DNA from: Halomonas nitroreducens
GTDB lineage: Bacteria; Pseudomonadota; Gammaproteobacteria; Pseudomonadales; Halomonadaceae
Direction of reading: 5' to 3'
Assembly: GCF_003966155.1 (NCBI RefSeq)
Contig: NZ_RXNS01000002.1
Span: 186,001-250,000, forward strand
Length of the DNA stretch: 64,000 nucleotides
Shown piece after piece: positions 9,101 to 18,609 of the stretch (its first letter is position 1; every line of letters begins with the position of its first letter). Under the pieces are notes generated by a model. It was not told the DNA's origin. It ran no database searches and saw only the letters and a program-made list of their open reading frames with translations. A program made the translations under genes and the position numbers.

Positions 9101-10524
9101 CTCTCCCCCATGGCATTGTCCCAGGCCCGCAGGACCGGCTTGAGGAGGTACTGCATCACGGTGCGCTTGCCGGTGAGAATGTCCACCTGAGCGGTCATCC
9201 CGGGAATCACGTCCAGCGCCGCGTGCTCGTTGCCGCCCTCCCGGGTGCGGACCCGGACCAGATAGAAAGTGTTTCCTTCGTCGTCAGTAATGGTGTCGGC
9301 ACTGATATGGTCGAGCTCGGCCTCGAGCCCACCGTAGATGGCGAAATCATAGGCGGTGAGCTTGATGGTCGCCGGTTGCCCAGGACGCAGGAAGGCAATG
9401 TCCTGCGGGGCGATGCGCGCCTCCACCAGCAGGGCATCGTCGGTGGGCACGATATCGACCACCTCCTGGCCGGGCTGCACCACGCCCCCCAGGGTGGTGA
9501 TGCCCAGGCGCTGCACGACCCCGTCGACGGGCGAGCGAATCTCGGCCAGCCGCACCCGGTCCTCGAGACCGGTGCTGGACTCGTCCAATGCCGCCAGGTC
9601 GCCGAGTGTCCGGGACAGTTCATTGCGCCATTCATTGCGGGCCTCCAGGGTCACCTCGCGAAGCTGCGCCTGGGCTTCCTCGATGGCGGCCTCCAGACGC
9701 TCAACCTGGGCCGCCGCCTGGTTCCGCTCGCCGCTAGCCTTGGAGACCTCACGCTGCAACCGCAGCACCTCGACCTCGGAGACCGCGCCTGAGTCCAGCA
9801 GCGGCCGGGTCAGGTTCAACTCCCGGCTGGCCATACCCAGGTCCCTGGCCGCGGTATCCCGCCGCGATCGGGCCTCGTCCAGCTCGGCTCGACGTTGCGC
9901 CAGGCGTTCCTCGAGGATGCTCTGCTGCTCCGCCAACGCTTCGAGGCTGCTTTCATAGAGCTCTCGCTCCCGGGCCACGAGTCCCGGGGCTGCTTCACGC
10001 AGTGAGGTGGAGGGAGAGAACTCGGACTCCGTGACCAGCGCCTTCAGCCGTGCGGCGCGAACCTCCAGTGTCTGGGCCTTGGCCCGGTTCTCCCGGAAGG
10101 TCGCCAGGAAGCGTGTCGGATCGATGCGCATCAGCAGTTGCCCCGCCGCCACCCTGTCACCCTCCGCGACCAGGATCTCCTGTACCACCCCGCCATCGAA
10201 GGACTGCACCTTCTGCAACTGACTCGAGGGAATCACCCGCCCGACCCCACGGGTCACCTCATCGATGGCGGCGAAGGCCGACCAGACGATGAGGGCCGCC
10301 ACTGCCAGTAGCACCACGTAGAGGAAGGCCCTGGCCCGCAGCGGATCCTGCTGCAGCCGAGCCCAGTCGGCATCGCTCGCCCAGTCACGATCGAGGTGCG
10401 CCGCCGTCACGCGGCGGGCGAAGAGACGGTCAATGAAGGGCCGGAAGGCACGGCCACCGGTATCGGAGAACCGGCCAATGGCCTCGAAGCCCTGCTGCTC
10501 GGCACTGCGCCGTGAAGCCGTCAT
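9097..10524 (-). CDS. lapC: HlyD-family type I secretion adaptor (LapC-like)
   Basis: A 475-residue membrane fusion protein linking the inner-membrane ABC exporter to the TolC channel. A cytoplasmic N-terminus of about 70 residues precedes one TM helix (LYVVLLAVAALIVW), then a split biotinyl-lipoyl motif (GGVVQEILVAEGDRVAAGQLLMRID), long coiled-coil helices rich in Glu, Arg and Ala (about residues 150-300), and the C-terminal beta-barrel region (VDGVVQRLGITTLGGVVQPG). Its start and the ABC stop share one base (TGATG). Family and context agree with the adaptor for the adhesin at 3011-8317. Confidence 0.93.
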   Translation of the reverse strand: MTASRRSAEQQGFEAIGRFSDTGGRAFRPFIDRLFARRVTAAHLDRDWASDADWARLQQDPLRARAFLYVVLLAVAALIVWSAFAAIDEVTRGVGRVIPSSQLQKVQSFDGGVVQEILVAEGDRVAAGQLLMRIDPTRFLATFRENRAKAQTLEVRAARLKALVTESEFSPSTSLREAAPGLVARERELYESSLEALAEQQSILEERLAQRRAELDEARSRRDTAARDLGMASRELNLTRPLLDSGAVSEVEVLRLQREVSKASGERNQAAAQVERLEAAIEEAQAQLREVTLEARNEWRNELSRTLGDLAALDESSTGLEDRVRLAEIRSPVDGVVQRLGITTLGGVVQPGQEVVDIVPTDDALLVEARIAPQDIAFLRPGQPATIKLTAYDFAIYGGLEAELDHISADTITDDEGNTFYLVRVRTREGGNEHAALDVIPGMTAQVDILTGKRTVMQYLLKPVLRAWDNAMGER

Positions 10525-12698
10525 CAGGCGGCCCTCCCGATCTGCCCCTTGCGCAGGGCCTCCACTACCTTGTCGCGAGGCCCGTCGGCCACGACCCTGC
10601 CGGCGTCGATGACGACGATGCGGTCGACCAGAGACAGCAGAGACGTACGGTGAGTCACGACCACCATGGTCTTGCCCTGGGCATAGTGCTTCAGCCTGGC
10701 CTTGAACGCCTCCTCGGTGGAATGGTCCATGGAGCTCGACGGCTCATCGAGCAGCAGCACCTGGGGGTCATGGACAAGAGCCCGGGCGATGGCCACGGCC
10801 TGACGCTGCCCCCCGGAGAGCCGCTGCCCCCGTTCGCCGACGTTCAGATCGACGCCCTGGGGATGACCATTCACCAGACCCTCGAGGCCACTGAGCTCGA
10901 TGGCCCGCAGCAGCGCCTCGTCCTCGACACCCTCGCTGCCGCCGCCAGCCACGATGTTTTCTCGCAGGCTGCCGTAGAAGAGGCTCACGTCCTGGGGCAC
11001 GTAGCCGATATGGCGCCGCAGCTGGATGGGGTCGAACTGGCGAATGTCCACGTCGTCGAGCCTCACCGCCCCGCTGGCGGGCGCATAGAGGCCCAGAAGG
11101 AGCTTATTCAGGGTGGTCTTGCCGCACCCGACGCGTCCCAGCAATGCCACCTTTTCGCCCGGCTCGATGCCCAGCGACACGTCACACAGGGCATCCTGCT
11201 CCTCGTCGGGATAGCGGAAGGTCACCTTGTCGAAGCGGATATCGCCCCGGATCACAGGGCGGTCGATGAAACGCTGCCCGTCCGGGCGCTCGACCGGCAG
11301 CTGCATCACGCCCTCGAGGGACTGCAGGGCCGTGGCCGACTGGTGATACTGCGCCAGCAGGGCCGCCGCCTGGCTCACCGGCGCCATGGCCCGGGAGGAG
11401 AGCAGGTAGGCGGCGATCAGGCCGCCCTGTGTCAGCTGGCCGTCGATGATCAGGTAGACACCGATGAGGATCACCGCCACCGCCACGCTATGCTGGGCCC
11501 ACAACGCCACGCTGGAGACCGAGGAACTCACCAGTCTCAGCTGTGCCGCGGTACGCGAGAGATAGGCCGAGGCCCGTTCCCAGGAGCCCTGGATGCGGCT
11601 CTCGCCGCGCAGGGCCTTGACGGTCTCGAGCTGGGAGACCGACTCCACCAGGGTGGCATTGCGCTGGGCACTCACCCGCCAGGTGGTCTCGGACAGCTCG
11701 TGCAGCTTGCCCTGTGCCGCCAGGGCATAGAGCAGCACGAAGGCAACACCGACCAGCACCGGGATCACCAGCGGCGGCCCGATCAGGGCGATGATACCGG
11801 CGAACAGCAGCACGAAGGGCAGATCGACCAACCCGACCACCGTGGCGGAGCCGATGAAAGCGCGCACCGATTCGAAGGACTGCAGCGTCGCCGCGAAGGA
11901 ACCGGTGGACGCCGGGCGGGCCGCCATGCGCAGTCCCAGTACCTGGGACATGATCGCCGCGGACAGCTTGACATCCGCCCGGCTCGCCGCCAGGTCGACG
12001 AAGGCATTACGCATCAGGCGCAAGGCCAGGTCGAAACACAGCACCACGAAGATTCCCGCCGCAAGCACCCAGAGCGTCTCGGTGGCATGGTTGGGCACCA
12101 CCCGGTCGTAGACGTTGAGCACGAACAGCGGCATGGCGACCGCGAACAGGTTGATCACCACGGAACCAGCGATGACGTCTCGATAGAGGCGGCGATTCTC
12201 GCGGATCACGCCCCAGAACCAGTGACGTGACGCCGAGCGCCGGATCTCCGGCCCGCGCGCATCGAAGCGAAAGCGCGGACGCACGTAGATGGCTTGGCCG
12301 CTGTAGCTGCCCTGCAGGCCATCGAGATCGACCTCGGTCTCGGCCTCGCCGAGCTCGGGAAAGATCACCCGGGCACGGCGCGACGTCAGGTCGAGGGCCA
12401 CCAGCACGCAGGCCCGGCCGGGCTCGAGCAACAACACAGTGGGGAACAAGGCGGGGTTCAGCTGCACCAGACGGGACTTGACGATCCGGGCCGACAGGCC
12501 GGCACGTGTCGCCGCACGGGGAAAGACCCCCGGAGTGAGGCGCCCGGCCTCCAGGGGCAGGCCGGCGGTCAGCGCTTCCGCGCTGACGTCATGGTCATGG
12601 ACGAGGGCGATGGTCTGCAGGCACTCCAGCAATTCGTCGCGAACCGCCGAACTGGCACCAGCGCCTTTTCCCAGGGTTTCCTGTTGTGTCACAGACAC
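10524..12698 (-). CDS. lapB: Type I secretion ABC transporter (LapB-like)
   Basis: A 724-residue permease-ATPase exporting the adhesin. The N-terminal ~140 residues form a C39-peptidase-like domain without the catalytic Cys, as in exporters of RTX proteins that are not processed. Then come six TM helices (about 170-430) and the nucleotide-binding domain with Walker A GRVGCGKTT, signature LSGGQRQAVAIARAL, Walker B QVLLLDEPSSSMD and the switch His (VVTHRTSLL). The gene runs directly into the HlyD gene with a 1-nt overlap. The upstream tolC-ompA gene is 54 bp away. Confidence 0.94.
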   Translation of the reverse strand: MSVTQQETLGKGAGASSAVRDELLECLQTIALVHDHDVSAEALTAGLPLEAGRLTPGVFPRAATRAGLSARIVKSRLVQLNPALFPTVLLLEPGRACVLVALDLTSRRARVIFPELGEAETEVDLDGLQGSYSGQAIYVRPRFRFDARGPEIRRSASRHWFWGVIRENRRLYRDVIAGSVVINLFAVAMPLFVLNVYDRVVPNHATETLWVLAAGIFVVLCFDLALRLMRNAFVDLAASRADVKLSAAIMSQVLGLRMAARPASTGSFAATLQSFESVRAFIGSATVVGLVDLPFVLLFAGIIALIGPPLVIPVLVGVAFVLLYALAAQGKLHELSETTWRVSAQRNATLVESVSQLETVKALRGESRIQGSWERASAYLSRTAAQLRLVSSSVSSVALWAQHSVAVAVILIGVYLIIDGQLTQGGLIAAYLLSSRAMAPVSQAAALLAQYHQSATALQSLEGVMQLPVERPDGQRFIDRPVIRGDIRFDKVTFRYPDEEQDALCDVSLGIEPGEKVALLGRVGCGKTTLNKLLLGLYAPASGAVRLDDVDIRQFDPIQLRRHIGYVPQDVSLFYGSLRENIVAGGGSEGVEDEALLRAIELSGLEGLVNGHPQGVDLNVGERGQRLSGGQRQAVAIARALVHDPQVLLLDEPSSSMDHSTEEAFKARLKHYAQGKTMVVVTHRTSLLSLVDRIVVIDAGRVVADGPRDKVVEALRKGQIGRAA

Positions 12699-12725
12699 CT
12701 CTGCACTTGGTCAATGTCGCGGATG

Positions 12726-12745
12726 CCGGGGGCCGATGCCCCCGG
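12726..12745. terminator. Hairpin between tolC-ompA and the ABC gene
   Basis: Perfect 8-bp stem CCGGGGGC/GCCCCCGG with a CGAT loop in the 54-bp gap. No T-run follows on the minus strand, so it may stabilise or attenuate the message rather than end it. Confidence 0.35.
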
Positions 12746-12752
12746 ACAGGCA

Positions 12753-14657
12753 TCATCCCGCGACGCGCCCCTGGAGGACGGGTTCCCGCTGGCTCAGGTC
12801 GAGATTCTCTCCGACCCGCTCCAGGGTGACCTCTACCCGGCGGTTCTGGCGCCGCCCCTCCACGGTGGCATTGGTGGCCACCGGACGACGCGACCCGAAC
12901 CCTTCGGTCTCGATCAGACCGGCGTCAACGCCCTGGGCCATCAGGTAGTCCCCCACACTTTCGGCACGCCGCCGCGACAGCGGCTCGTTGATGGCATCGG
13001 TCCCCGTGATATCGGCATGGCCAGCGATATAGACGCGCGCCAGGTCATTGCGCCCGCGAATCCGCTCGGCCAGCGAGCGCAGCTCCTGGCGGGCCTCGAG
13101 GCTCAGCTCGGCGCTGTTGATCTCGAACAGGGCATCGGCGGAAAGGGTCACGTCCGGGGCCCGGGTCGGGGCCGGGCTGATGCCATCGGTGAAATCCGCC
13201 AGGGTGTAGCCGCTGGGTCCCGGTGCCGGGCAAACTGTCTCGGGGTCGAGCCGAATGCCCTCGCTGCCCAGCTCCGACAGGCTGGGCAGATCATCGCGGC
13301 GCACCTCCAGCACCTGCATCAGCTGGCCCATCGCGGCCAGGGTACGGGCATCGGCCAATGCGACGTCGTACTGGGCGTTGACGTAGGCACGGCTGGCCTC
13401 AAAGAACTCGTTCTCGGTGTCGAGCACATCGAGCAGGCTGCGCTGACCGATATCGAACTGCTGCTGGTAGGCCCCGCGCACCCGATCGGTGGACTGGCGA
13501 TGCTGGTTGAGGTAGGCGAGCTGCTCGCGCAAGCGCCGGGTATCGTTGTAGGCGATCTGGGTGGTCTGGCGCACGTCCACGCAGGCCTTCTCGCGCAGGT
13601 TGATGGCCTGCTCGACGCGGTCACTGGCGGCACGGAACTCCGCCAGGTCACTGCCACCCCGATAGAGGTTCATGCTGGCCACCAGCTCGATGCTGTGGCG
13701 GTCCTGCCGCTCGTCCGGCGTCAACAGGCTGGTGCTGTCGCCGTCCTGGTAAGTCCCGGTGCGCCCCACCAGGTCCAGCCGAGGATGGAAGTCGGACTGG
13801 GTCCCGCGCCGCTCCGCCCGGGAGGCGGCAATATTCTCGATAGCGGCGTGAAATTCCGGATTGCCCTGGAAGGCCAGGTCGAGCGCCTGGGAGACATCGG
13901 CGGGAAGCTGGTCGGCGAAACGCGGAGCCGGTGTCAGGCTCGCCGCCGGGAGGTCGCCGACGATGCGCTGATAGCGGGCGGTCACGTCATGCAGGTTGGA
14001 CGCCTCGGTCATCAGGTTGGACTCGGCCAGCGCCAGGCGGCCACTGATCTGCTCCAGGTCGACCCGACGGCCGGCACCGGAAGCGACCCGCTGCTCGATC
14101 TGGTTGAACACCTCCAGGTGCTTGCGATAGTTGTCCTGGGCAAGCCGTACCAGCTCCCGGTAGCGCTGGACATCGAGGTAGGCCCGGGCGGCCTCCAGGG
14201 CCACCTCCTCACTGGCGCCGAGCAGCTCGTAGTAGCGCACCAGTTCCGCCCGGTCGAGGCGCTCGACCTCGCTCCGGGTGGCGAAGCCGTCATAGAGCAT
14301 CTGGCTCAGTGCCAGCTCGGCGTAATCGGTGTCATAACTGCCCCGGCCATCGTTTTCACGGTCCTCGATCCCCACCCCGGCGTTGACGTCGACGCTCGGC
14401 AGGTAGTTACCCCAGGCCGCACGGGCATCATGCCCCGAGGCCTGGAAGGCCCGCCAGGCGGCCTGCACCTCCGGGTTGGAGGAAATGGCCTGTTGCACCA
14501 CCTGCTGGAGGTTGGCCGAGCCCGGTGACATGAGGCCGGCGGGCAACGATTGCGCCACGGCCGAGGCAAGTGGCAACAAGGCCAGGGTGGCACCGGCAGC
14601 CAGGCCCCTGGCGAGGCGCCTCCCGGTTGATGATGGCTGTGTACGCGCGCGTTTCAT
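12753..14657 (-). CDS. TolC-type outer-membrane channel fused to an OmpA domain (LapE-like)
   Basis: A 634-residue outer-membrane protein. A Sec signal peptide (TLALLPLASAVA, cut near residue 36) precedes a TolC-family channel with two helical-barrel repeats (about residues 45-460). A C-terminal OmpA-like peptidoglycan-binding domain follows (about 510-620: FEINSAELS, IAGHADITGT, LSRRRAESVGDYL, GFGSRRPVA). TolC proteins are usually about 430-480 residues, so the OmpA part is a real fusion with no frame break. It would tether the secretion channel to the cell wall. First gene of the minus-strand operon, with a GAAGGGAA ribosome site before the ATG. Confidence 0.92.
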   Translation of the reverse strand: MKRARTQPSSTGRRLARGLAAGATLALLPLASAVAQSLPAGLMSPGSANLQQVVQQAISSNPEVQAAWRAFQASGHDARAAWGNYLPSVDVNAGVGIEDRENDGRGSYDTDYAELALSQMLYDGFATRSEVERLDRAELVRYYELLGASEEVALEAARAYLDVQRYRELVRLAQDNYRKHLEVFNQIEQRVASGAGRRVDLEQISGRLALAESNLMTEASNLHDVTARYQRIVGDLPAASLTPAPRFADQLPADVSQALDLAFQGNPEFHAAIENIAASRAERRGTQSDFHPRLDLVGRTGTYQDGDSTSLLTPDERQDRHSIELVASMNLYRGGSDLAEFRAASDRVEQAINLREKACVDVRQTTQIAYNDTRRLREQLAYLNQHRQSTDRVRGAYQQQFDIGQRSLLDVLDTENEFFEASRAYVNAQYDVALADARTLAAMGQLMQVLEVRRDDLPSLSELGSEGIRLDPETVCPAPGPSGYTLADFTDGISPAPTRAPDVTLSADALFEINSAELSLEARQELRSLAERIRGRNDLARVYIAGHADITGTDAINEPLSRRRAESVGDYLMAQGVDAGLIETEGFGSRRPVATNATVEGRRQNRRVEVTLERVGENLDLSQREPVLQGRVAG

Positions 14658-14999
14658 GGCAGTTCCCTTCGTTGTGCGTAATGGGACGGAGGCGGCGCGA
14701 TGCCACAGACACCTGGCTGCCGCCTGCCTTTCTTGGGGGATGTCTCATGTCCTGCGGCACCGGTTTGTCATGCCTCAGCATGAGAAATCCCTTGTCCCCG
14801 GCATTATAGGCAACATACTGTTACACACATTAACAAGGTTTGGCAGCCTTGGCAGCCGGTCCGAGGGGAATAGTTGCAAGCGATCGCCCATGGATCGTGT
14901 GAGCGATGTCTTACATGGTAGAGGCCTGGCCTCTCGCCCACGGGGACAAACATGGTATCGTCTCGGCAAGACAGCACCGGCCCGCACAAGGAGAACGCC
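14658..14999. promoter_or_regulatory. Divergent promoter region, tolC-ompA and small gene at 15000
   Basis: A 342-bp AT-richer gap between divergent genes. On the minus strand a perfect TATAAT lies at 14808-14803 (CCTATAATGCC), giving a leader of about 140 nt for the secretion operon. Its -35 is weak. The leader includes the inverted repeat TCATGC-CTCA-GCATGA at 14768-14783, a possible operator or hairpin. On the plus strand, AAGGAG at 14988-14993 is the ribosome site of the next gene. Confidence 0.45.
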
Positions 15000-15281
15000 A
15001 TGTCCTCATCGGAAATCCAGAAGACCCGTGTGATCAACGAGCTACGCAGCTTCATCAAGAAACTGCTCCAGGACCCCAAGATCCTCGAGCAGTCCCTGGA
15101 GATCGCCCGGCAACGCCTCGGCGACGGCGACCAGGCCGATGTCATGGCCCGCATCGCCAACGAGATCTCCGACACCACCAGCGTGCACATCCCGGAGGAT
15201 CCCGCCGAGCACTCCGAGGCGGATCGCCTCTTCCTGGAACTGCTCAAGGAAGTCGTCCGCGAGGAGCAGGCCCTCTACTGA
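15000..15281 (+). CDS. Conserved small acidic protein, function unknown
   Basis: A 93-residue protein with no signal peptide, TM segment or known motif. It is predicted mainly helical and acidic (INELRSFIKKLLQD, LEIARQRLGDGDQADVMARI, RLFLELLKEVVREEQ). The frame is open from 14952, but the ATG at 15000 has AAGGAG seven bases upstream and is the clear start. It lies 109 bp before thiI on the same strand and could share its transcript. Confidence 0.7.
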   Translation: MSSSEIQKTRVINELRSFIKKLLQDPKILEQSLEIARQRLGDGDQADVMARIANEISDTTSVHIPEDPAEHSEADRLFLELLKEVVREEQALY

Positions 15282-15390
15282 CGACGGCAGCATGGCGTGG
15301 CGGCAACAGCGGTGCCGCCGGCCGCCACGCCCCTGCGCCTCGCGGCGGCGCCTGATAGAATGGCACGACACTTTTTCAACGCGTCGCCGC

Positions 15391-16869
15391 ATGTCCTACC
15401 TGATCAAGCTGCACCCGGAGATCACCATCAAGTCCCGCTCCGCTCGGCAGCAGATGACCCGCTGCCTGACCGGGAATATCCGCACGACCCTGCGCCGCCA
15501 CGATGAGCGCATTCGGGTTCGCGACCAATGGGACTCGATTCGCGTGAGACTGCCCGCCGGGCTGAGTCGCGACCTGACCGCGACCATCGAGGGCAACCTG
15601 GCGCGCATTCCCGGCATCCAGGAGATCCTGGCGGCCGAAGACCTACCCTTCGTCTCCCTGGACGATATCGCCGAGCGCATCACGCCCCTCTGGCGCCACG
15701 CCATCGAAGGCCGACGCTTTCGCGTCAGGGCCAAGCGCCGGGGGCATCATGACTTCACCTCGGAGGATATGGAACGCCACCTGGGCAGTGCATTGCTCCG
15801 CGCCGCCCCCTCCGCCAGGGTCGATCTTCGCGATCCGGACGTGGTGGTGCCCGTGGAACTCACCGATGATCGCGTCCAGGTGATCCGAGACCGCTGGCCG
15901 GGCATCGGTGGATATCCGCTGGGCGTGCAGGGCCAGGCTCTGGCGCTGATGTCGGGAGGCTTCGACTCGCCGGTGGCTGCATGGCGCATGATGCGCCGGG
16001 GGGTGAAGACGCACTTCATCTTCTTCAACCTGGGCGGCCCGGCCCATGAAGCCGGGGTCCGGGAACTCACCCACCACCTCTGGGCGCGCTATGGGGCCTC
16101 GCACCGGGTACGCTTCCTCTCGGTGCCCTTCGAGGGCGTGGTCGGGGAAATCCTGCGCAGCGTCCCCGACGGCCTGATGGGCGTCGTGCTGAAACGCATG
16201 ATGGTCCGCGCCGCCGGCCGCGTTGCCCAGCAGGCAGGGATTCCGGCCCTGGTCACGGGCGACGCCATTGCCCAGGTGTCGAGCCAGACACTCACCAACC
16301 TCGGCCAGATCGATGCCGCCAGCCCGATCCCCATCCTTCGCCCGCTGCTCACCGAGGACAAGCAATCCATCATCGACCAGGCACGAAGGCTCGATACGGC
16401 CCGCTTCGCCGAGTCCATGCCGGAGTACTGTGGCGTGATCTCGCGGCGGCCGCATATCAAGACCGACCCGCAGCGACTCGAGGCCGCCGAGGCCGACTTC
16501 GACTTCGCGGTGCTGGATGCCGCCCTGGAGGCTGCCGTCGTCACCCGCAGCGATCGGCTCGGTGAACAGACCAGGCCACCCGGCGAAGTGTTGACGGTGG
16601 ACTCGCCGCAAGCACTGTCGACGCTGCCCACCCCCTGTGTGATCGACATCCGCTCGCCGGCGCAACAGGAGGCCGCACCACTGGTGGTCGACGAGGCTCC
16701 GCTGCTGCAGATTCCCTTCTACGAACTCCAGGACCGCGCCCCGACCCTGCCCCGGGACCGGCATTACCTGCTGTTCTGCGACCAGGGGGTGATGAGCCGC
16801 ATGCAGGCGCTCCACCTCGCCGACCGCGGACTGGAACACTTCGGCGTCTACCGCCCAGAGCCGCGCTGA
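15391..16869 (+). CDS. thiI: tRNA 4-thiouridine synthase ThiI with rhodanese domain
   Basis: A 492-residue enzyme that adenylates and thiolates U8 of tRNA, and in enteric bacteria also supplies sulfur for the thiamine thiazole. It has a ferredoxin-like/THUMP region (about 1-165), a PP-loop ATPase (SGGFDSPVAAW, about residue 190) and a C-terminal rhodanese domain with the persulfide Cys in LLFCDQGVMS. The resolving Cys lies in MPEYCGVISRR, as in E. coli. The frame is open back to 15139, but MSYLIKLHPEITIKS at 15391 is the conserved start. Length matches E. coli ThiI (482). Confidence 0.95.
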   Translation: MSYLIKLHPEITIKSRSARQQMTRCLTGNIRTTLRRHDERIRVRDQWDSIRVRLPAGLSRDLTATIEGNLARIPGIQEILAAEDLPFVSLDDIAERITPLWRHAIEGRRFRVRAKRRGHHDFTSEDMERHLGSALLRAAPSARVDLRDPDVVVPVELTDDRVQVIRDRWPGIGGYPLGVQGQALALMSGGFDSPVAAWRMMRRGVKTHFIFFNLGGPAHEAGVRELTHHLWARYGASHRVRFLSVPFEGVVGEILRSVPDGLMGVVLKRMMVRAAGRVAQQAGIPALVTGDAIAQVSSQTLTNLGQIDAASPIPILRPLLTEDKQSIIDQARRLDTARFAESMPEYCGVISRRPHIKTDPQRLEAAEADFDFAVLDAALEAAVVTRSDRLGEQTRPPGEVLTVDSPQALSTLPTPCVIDIRSPAQQEAAPLVVDEAPLLQIPFYELQDRAPTLPRDRHYLLFCDQGVMSRMQALHLADRGLEHFGVYRPEPR

Positions 16870-16873
16870 CCGC

Positions 16874-16898
16874 GGGGGGAGCCTGGCCGGCGCCCCCC
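16874..16898. terminator. Hairpin between convergent thiI and cytochrome P460 genes
   Basis: Stem GGGGGAGCC/GGCGCCCCC with one A-G mismatch and a short loop, directly after the thiI stop. No T-run on either strand. Confidence 0.4.
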
Positions 16899-16907
16899 TC
16901 GAGAGCG

Positions 16908-17453
16908 TTACTGGAAGCGGTCGTGCCCATAGACCAGGTCGCCACCCGGCGCTGCCGTGTGGCAGGCGATGCAGCCCTGATCCATGCCCTTGGCCACGCG
17001 GCCGGCCAGGGGCACGCCCTTGGGATTGGTATCCAGCTCACCGCTGGGCAGGTACTTGACCCAGAACCAGTCGTTGTTTTCCGGATCATACCCCTCGCGC
17101 TGGAACATCACGGTGACGGCCCCCAGATAGGCGTCGGGTTCGTTCCAGACGGCCTGCTTGGAGACGCCCTCTCCGCCATAGTTGCGCTTGATGATCACCG
17201 GGCCGCTGGTGCCATCGACCGTCACCTCGCCGTCGATGGTGTCAAGGATGGCCCCGTGGGGATGCTGGCCCGTGTAGGGTGCGGACATGGTCCGGCCTTC
17301 GCCGACCAGGTTGGCCTCCTGCAGGGCGCTCCACAGGGAGGCCGCGTAGTTGACGTCGTCCTCGCCGCCGAACGGTGCCTGCTGCGCCATGGCCAGCGGA
17401 CCGCCCAGCACCAGGCCGAGGCCGATAGCGCCCAGAAACTGTTGAGTAGTCAT
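16908..17453 (-). CDS. Cytochrome P460-family periplasmic haem protein
   Basis: A 181-residue exported protein with a signal peptide (residues 1-23, ending AMA) and one c-type haem site, CIACH at 161-165, near the C-terminus. The central segment (YLGAVTVMFQREGYDPENNDWFWVKY) is typical of the cytochrome P460 fold, whose members oxidise hydroxylamine or detoxify nitrogen oxides; other members have unknown substrates. Last gene of a minus-strand trio with the PQQ-type propeller (87 bp upstream) and the VTT protein. The actual substrate cannot be read from sequence. Confidence 0.85.
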   Translation of the reverse strand: MTTQQFLGAIGLGLVLGGPLAMAQQAPFGGEDDVNYAASLWSALQEANLVGEGRTMSAPYTGQHPHGAILDTIDGEVTVDGTSGPVIIKRNYGGEGVSKQAVWNEPDAYLGAVTVMFQREGYDPENNDWFWVKYLPSGELDTNPKGVPLAGRVAKGMDQGCIACHTAAPGGDLVYGHDRFQ

Positions 17454-17540
17454 GGAACCCCCTTCTGCCGTTATCTTGGATATAGGCTTACGGGGGTTGG
17501 TAGCGGTTGAGGGGCCGACCTTACAGCCAAGGCGACCGCC

Positions 17541-18569
17541 TCACCGGCAGCGTGCCGTCTCGCCGACCTCGGACATCTCGTCATGGTTTGGCACGGAAAG
17601 GGGGCGCGATTCGAGCCGCGGCCCGGGCTCGGTCACCCACAGCAAGTGTCCGGCACAGAGCCGTGGAGGCAATGAGGGAGCCGGCGACAGCTCAACCTTC
17701 GAGGTCGGGACCAATCCTTGGCGCTTCAGGACCGCCACACGACCGGCCCCATCGCTCGCCACCACGTATCCCTCATCGGTGGACACCGGCATCAGTGCAT
17801 CGCTGCCCAGGCGATAGCGCCCGATGCCCTCGCCGCTCGCCTGGTCAAAGCCCTGTACGAGGCCATCGAAACGCGGCAGGTAGAGTTCGTCGCCGACCAC
17901 CGACGGACTGTCGCTCACCACGTCATCCCGGTGCAGCCACCGCACCTCGCCGTCGGCCGGATCAATGGCCCACAAGATGCCCGCGAAGGTCGTGACGAAG
18001 ACGCCGTGGCGACCGGCGACCGGTCGATAGACCAGCTCCTGGCCGAGCGAACGTCGCCAGCGCTCCTCGCCACTTTGCGGATCGAGCCCGACCAGTTCGG
18101 CTGCCTGGCCGCCGGTCACAAGCACGCCGCCGTGGAGGGCCGGGGGGTACACCCAGCCCGTGAACCGACGCTGCCAACGCACCTCGCCGGTCGCGATATC
18201 CAGGGCCCGAAGGCTGCCATCGCGCCCCGCCACATAGGCCACCTCACCCGCCACCGTGGGCGAGAATACGCTGGTGCCGGCAAAGCGGCGCCACACCGGG
18301 TCGCCACTAACCGCGTCCAGGGCGACGAGTCCCGCGCTGGTGCCCACCAGCAACCGCTCCCCCACCGGCACGGGCTCGAAGGTCTGCTCCCCGGCCAGGC
18401 TTCGCCAGATGGCTGCCCCGCCGTCGCGGTCGAAGCGCACGACCCCGTCGTGCGAGGCAAAGACCGCCGTCGGGGTCACAACCGGATTGGCAGGATAGCG
18501 GACATCGGCCTGGCCTCCCCGGGCAGCCAGGCAGGTCAGCAGGAGGATACCGGCGATCAGTCGACCCAT
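17541..18569 (-). CDS. Secreted PQQ-type beta-propeller repeat protein
   Basis: A 342-residue protein with an N-terminal signal (LIAGILLLTCLAARGGQA) and about six to seven beta-propeller blades carrying the repeated pattern GxLxALDxxTGxxxWxR (LVALDAVSGDPVWRR, LRALDIATGEVRWQR, LVGLDPQSGEERWRR, LWAIDPADGEVRWLH). This is the PQQ-like/BamB-like repeat. Conserved dehydrogenase catalytic residues are not evident, so it is more likely a scaffold or sensor than a quinoprotein enzyme. A Cys in LLTCLAAR is a poor lipobox. It lies 40 bp after the VTT gene. Confidence 0.75.
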   Translation of the reverse strand: MGRLIAGILLLTCLAARGGQADVRYPANPVVTPTAVFASHDGVVRFDRDGGAAIWRSLAGEQTFEPVPVGERLLVGTSAGLVALDAVSGDPVWRRFAGTSVFSPTVAGEVAYVAGRDGSLRALDIATGEVRWQRRFTGWVYPPALHGGVLVTGGQAAELVGLDPQSGEERWRRSLGQELVYRPVAGRHGVFVTTFAGILWAIDPADGEVRWLHRDDVVSDSPSVVGDELYLPRFDGLVQGFDQASGEGIGRYRLGSDALMPVSTDEGYVVASDGAGRVAVLKRQGLVPTSKVELSPAPSLPPRLCAGHLLWVTEPGPRLESRPLSVPNHDEMSEVGETARCR

Positions 18570-18609
18570 GGCCCCTGTCCCCTCGTCAGCTCACGATATG
18601 GCACCCAGG

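Noticed and set aside
12294..14528. 744-codon plus-strand frame opposite tolC-ompA
   Set aside because: Shadow of the secretion channel gene; no start signal or motif.
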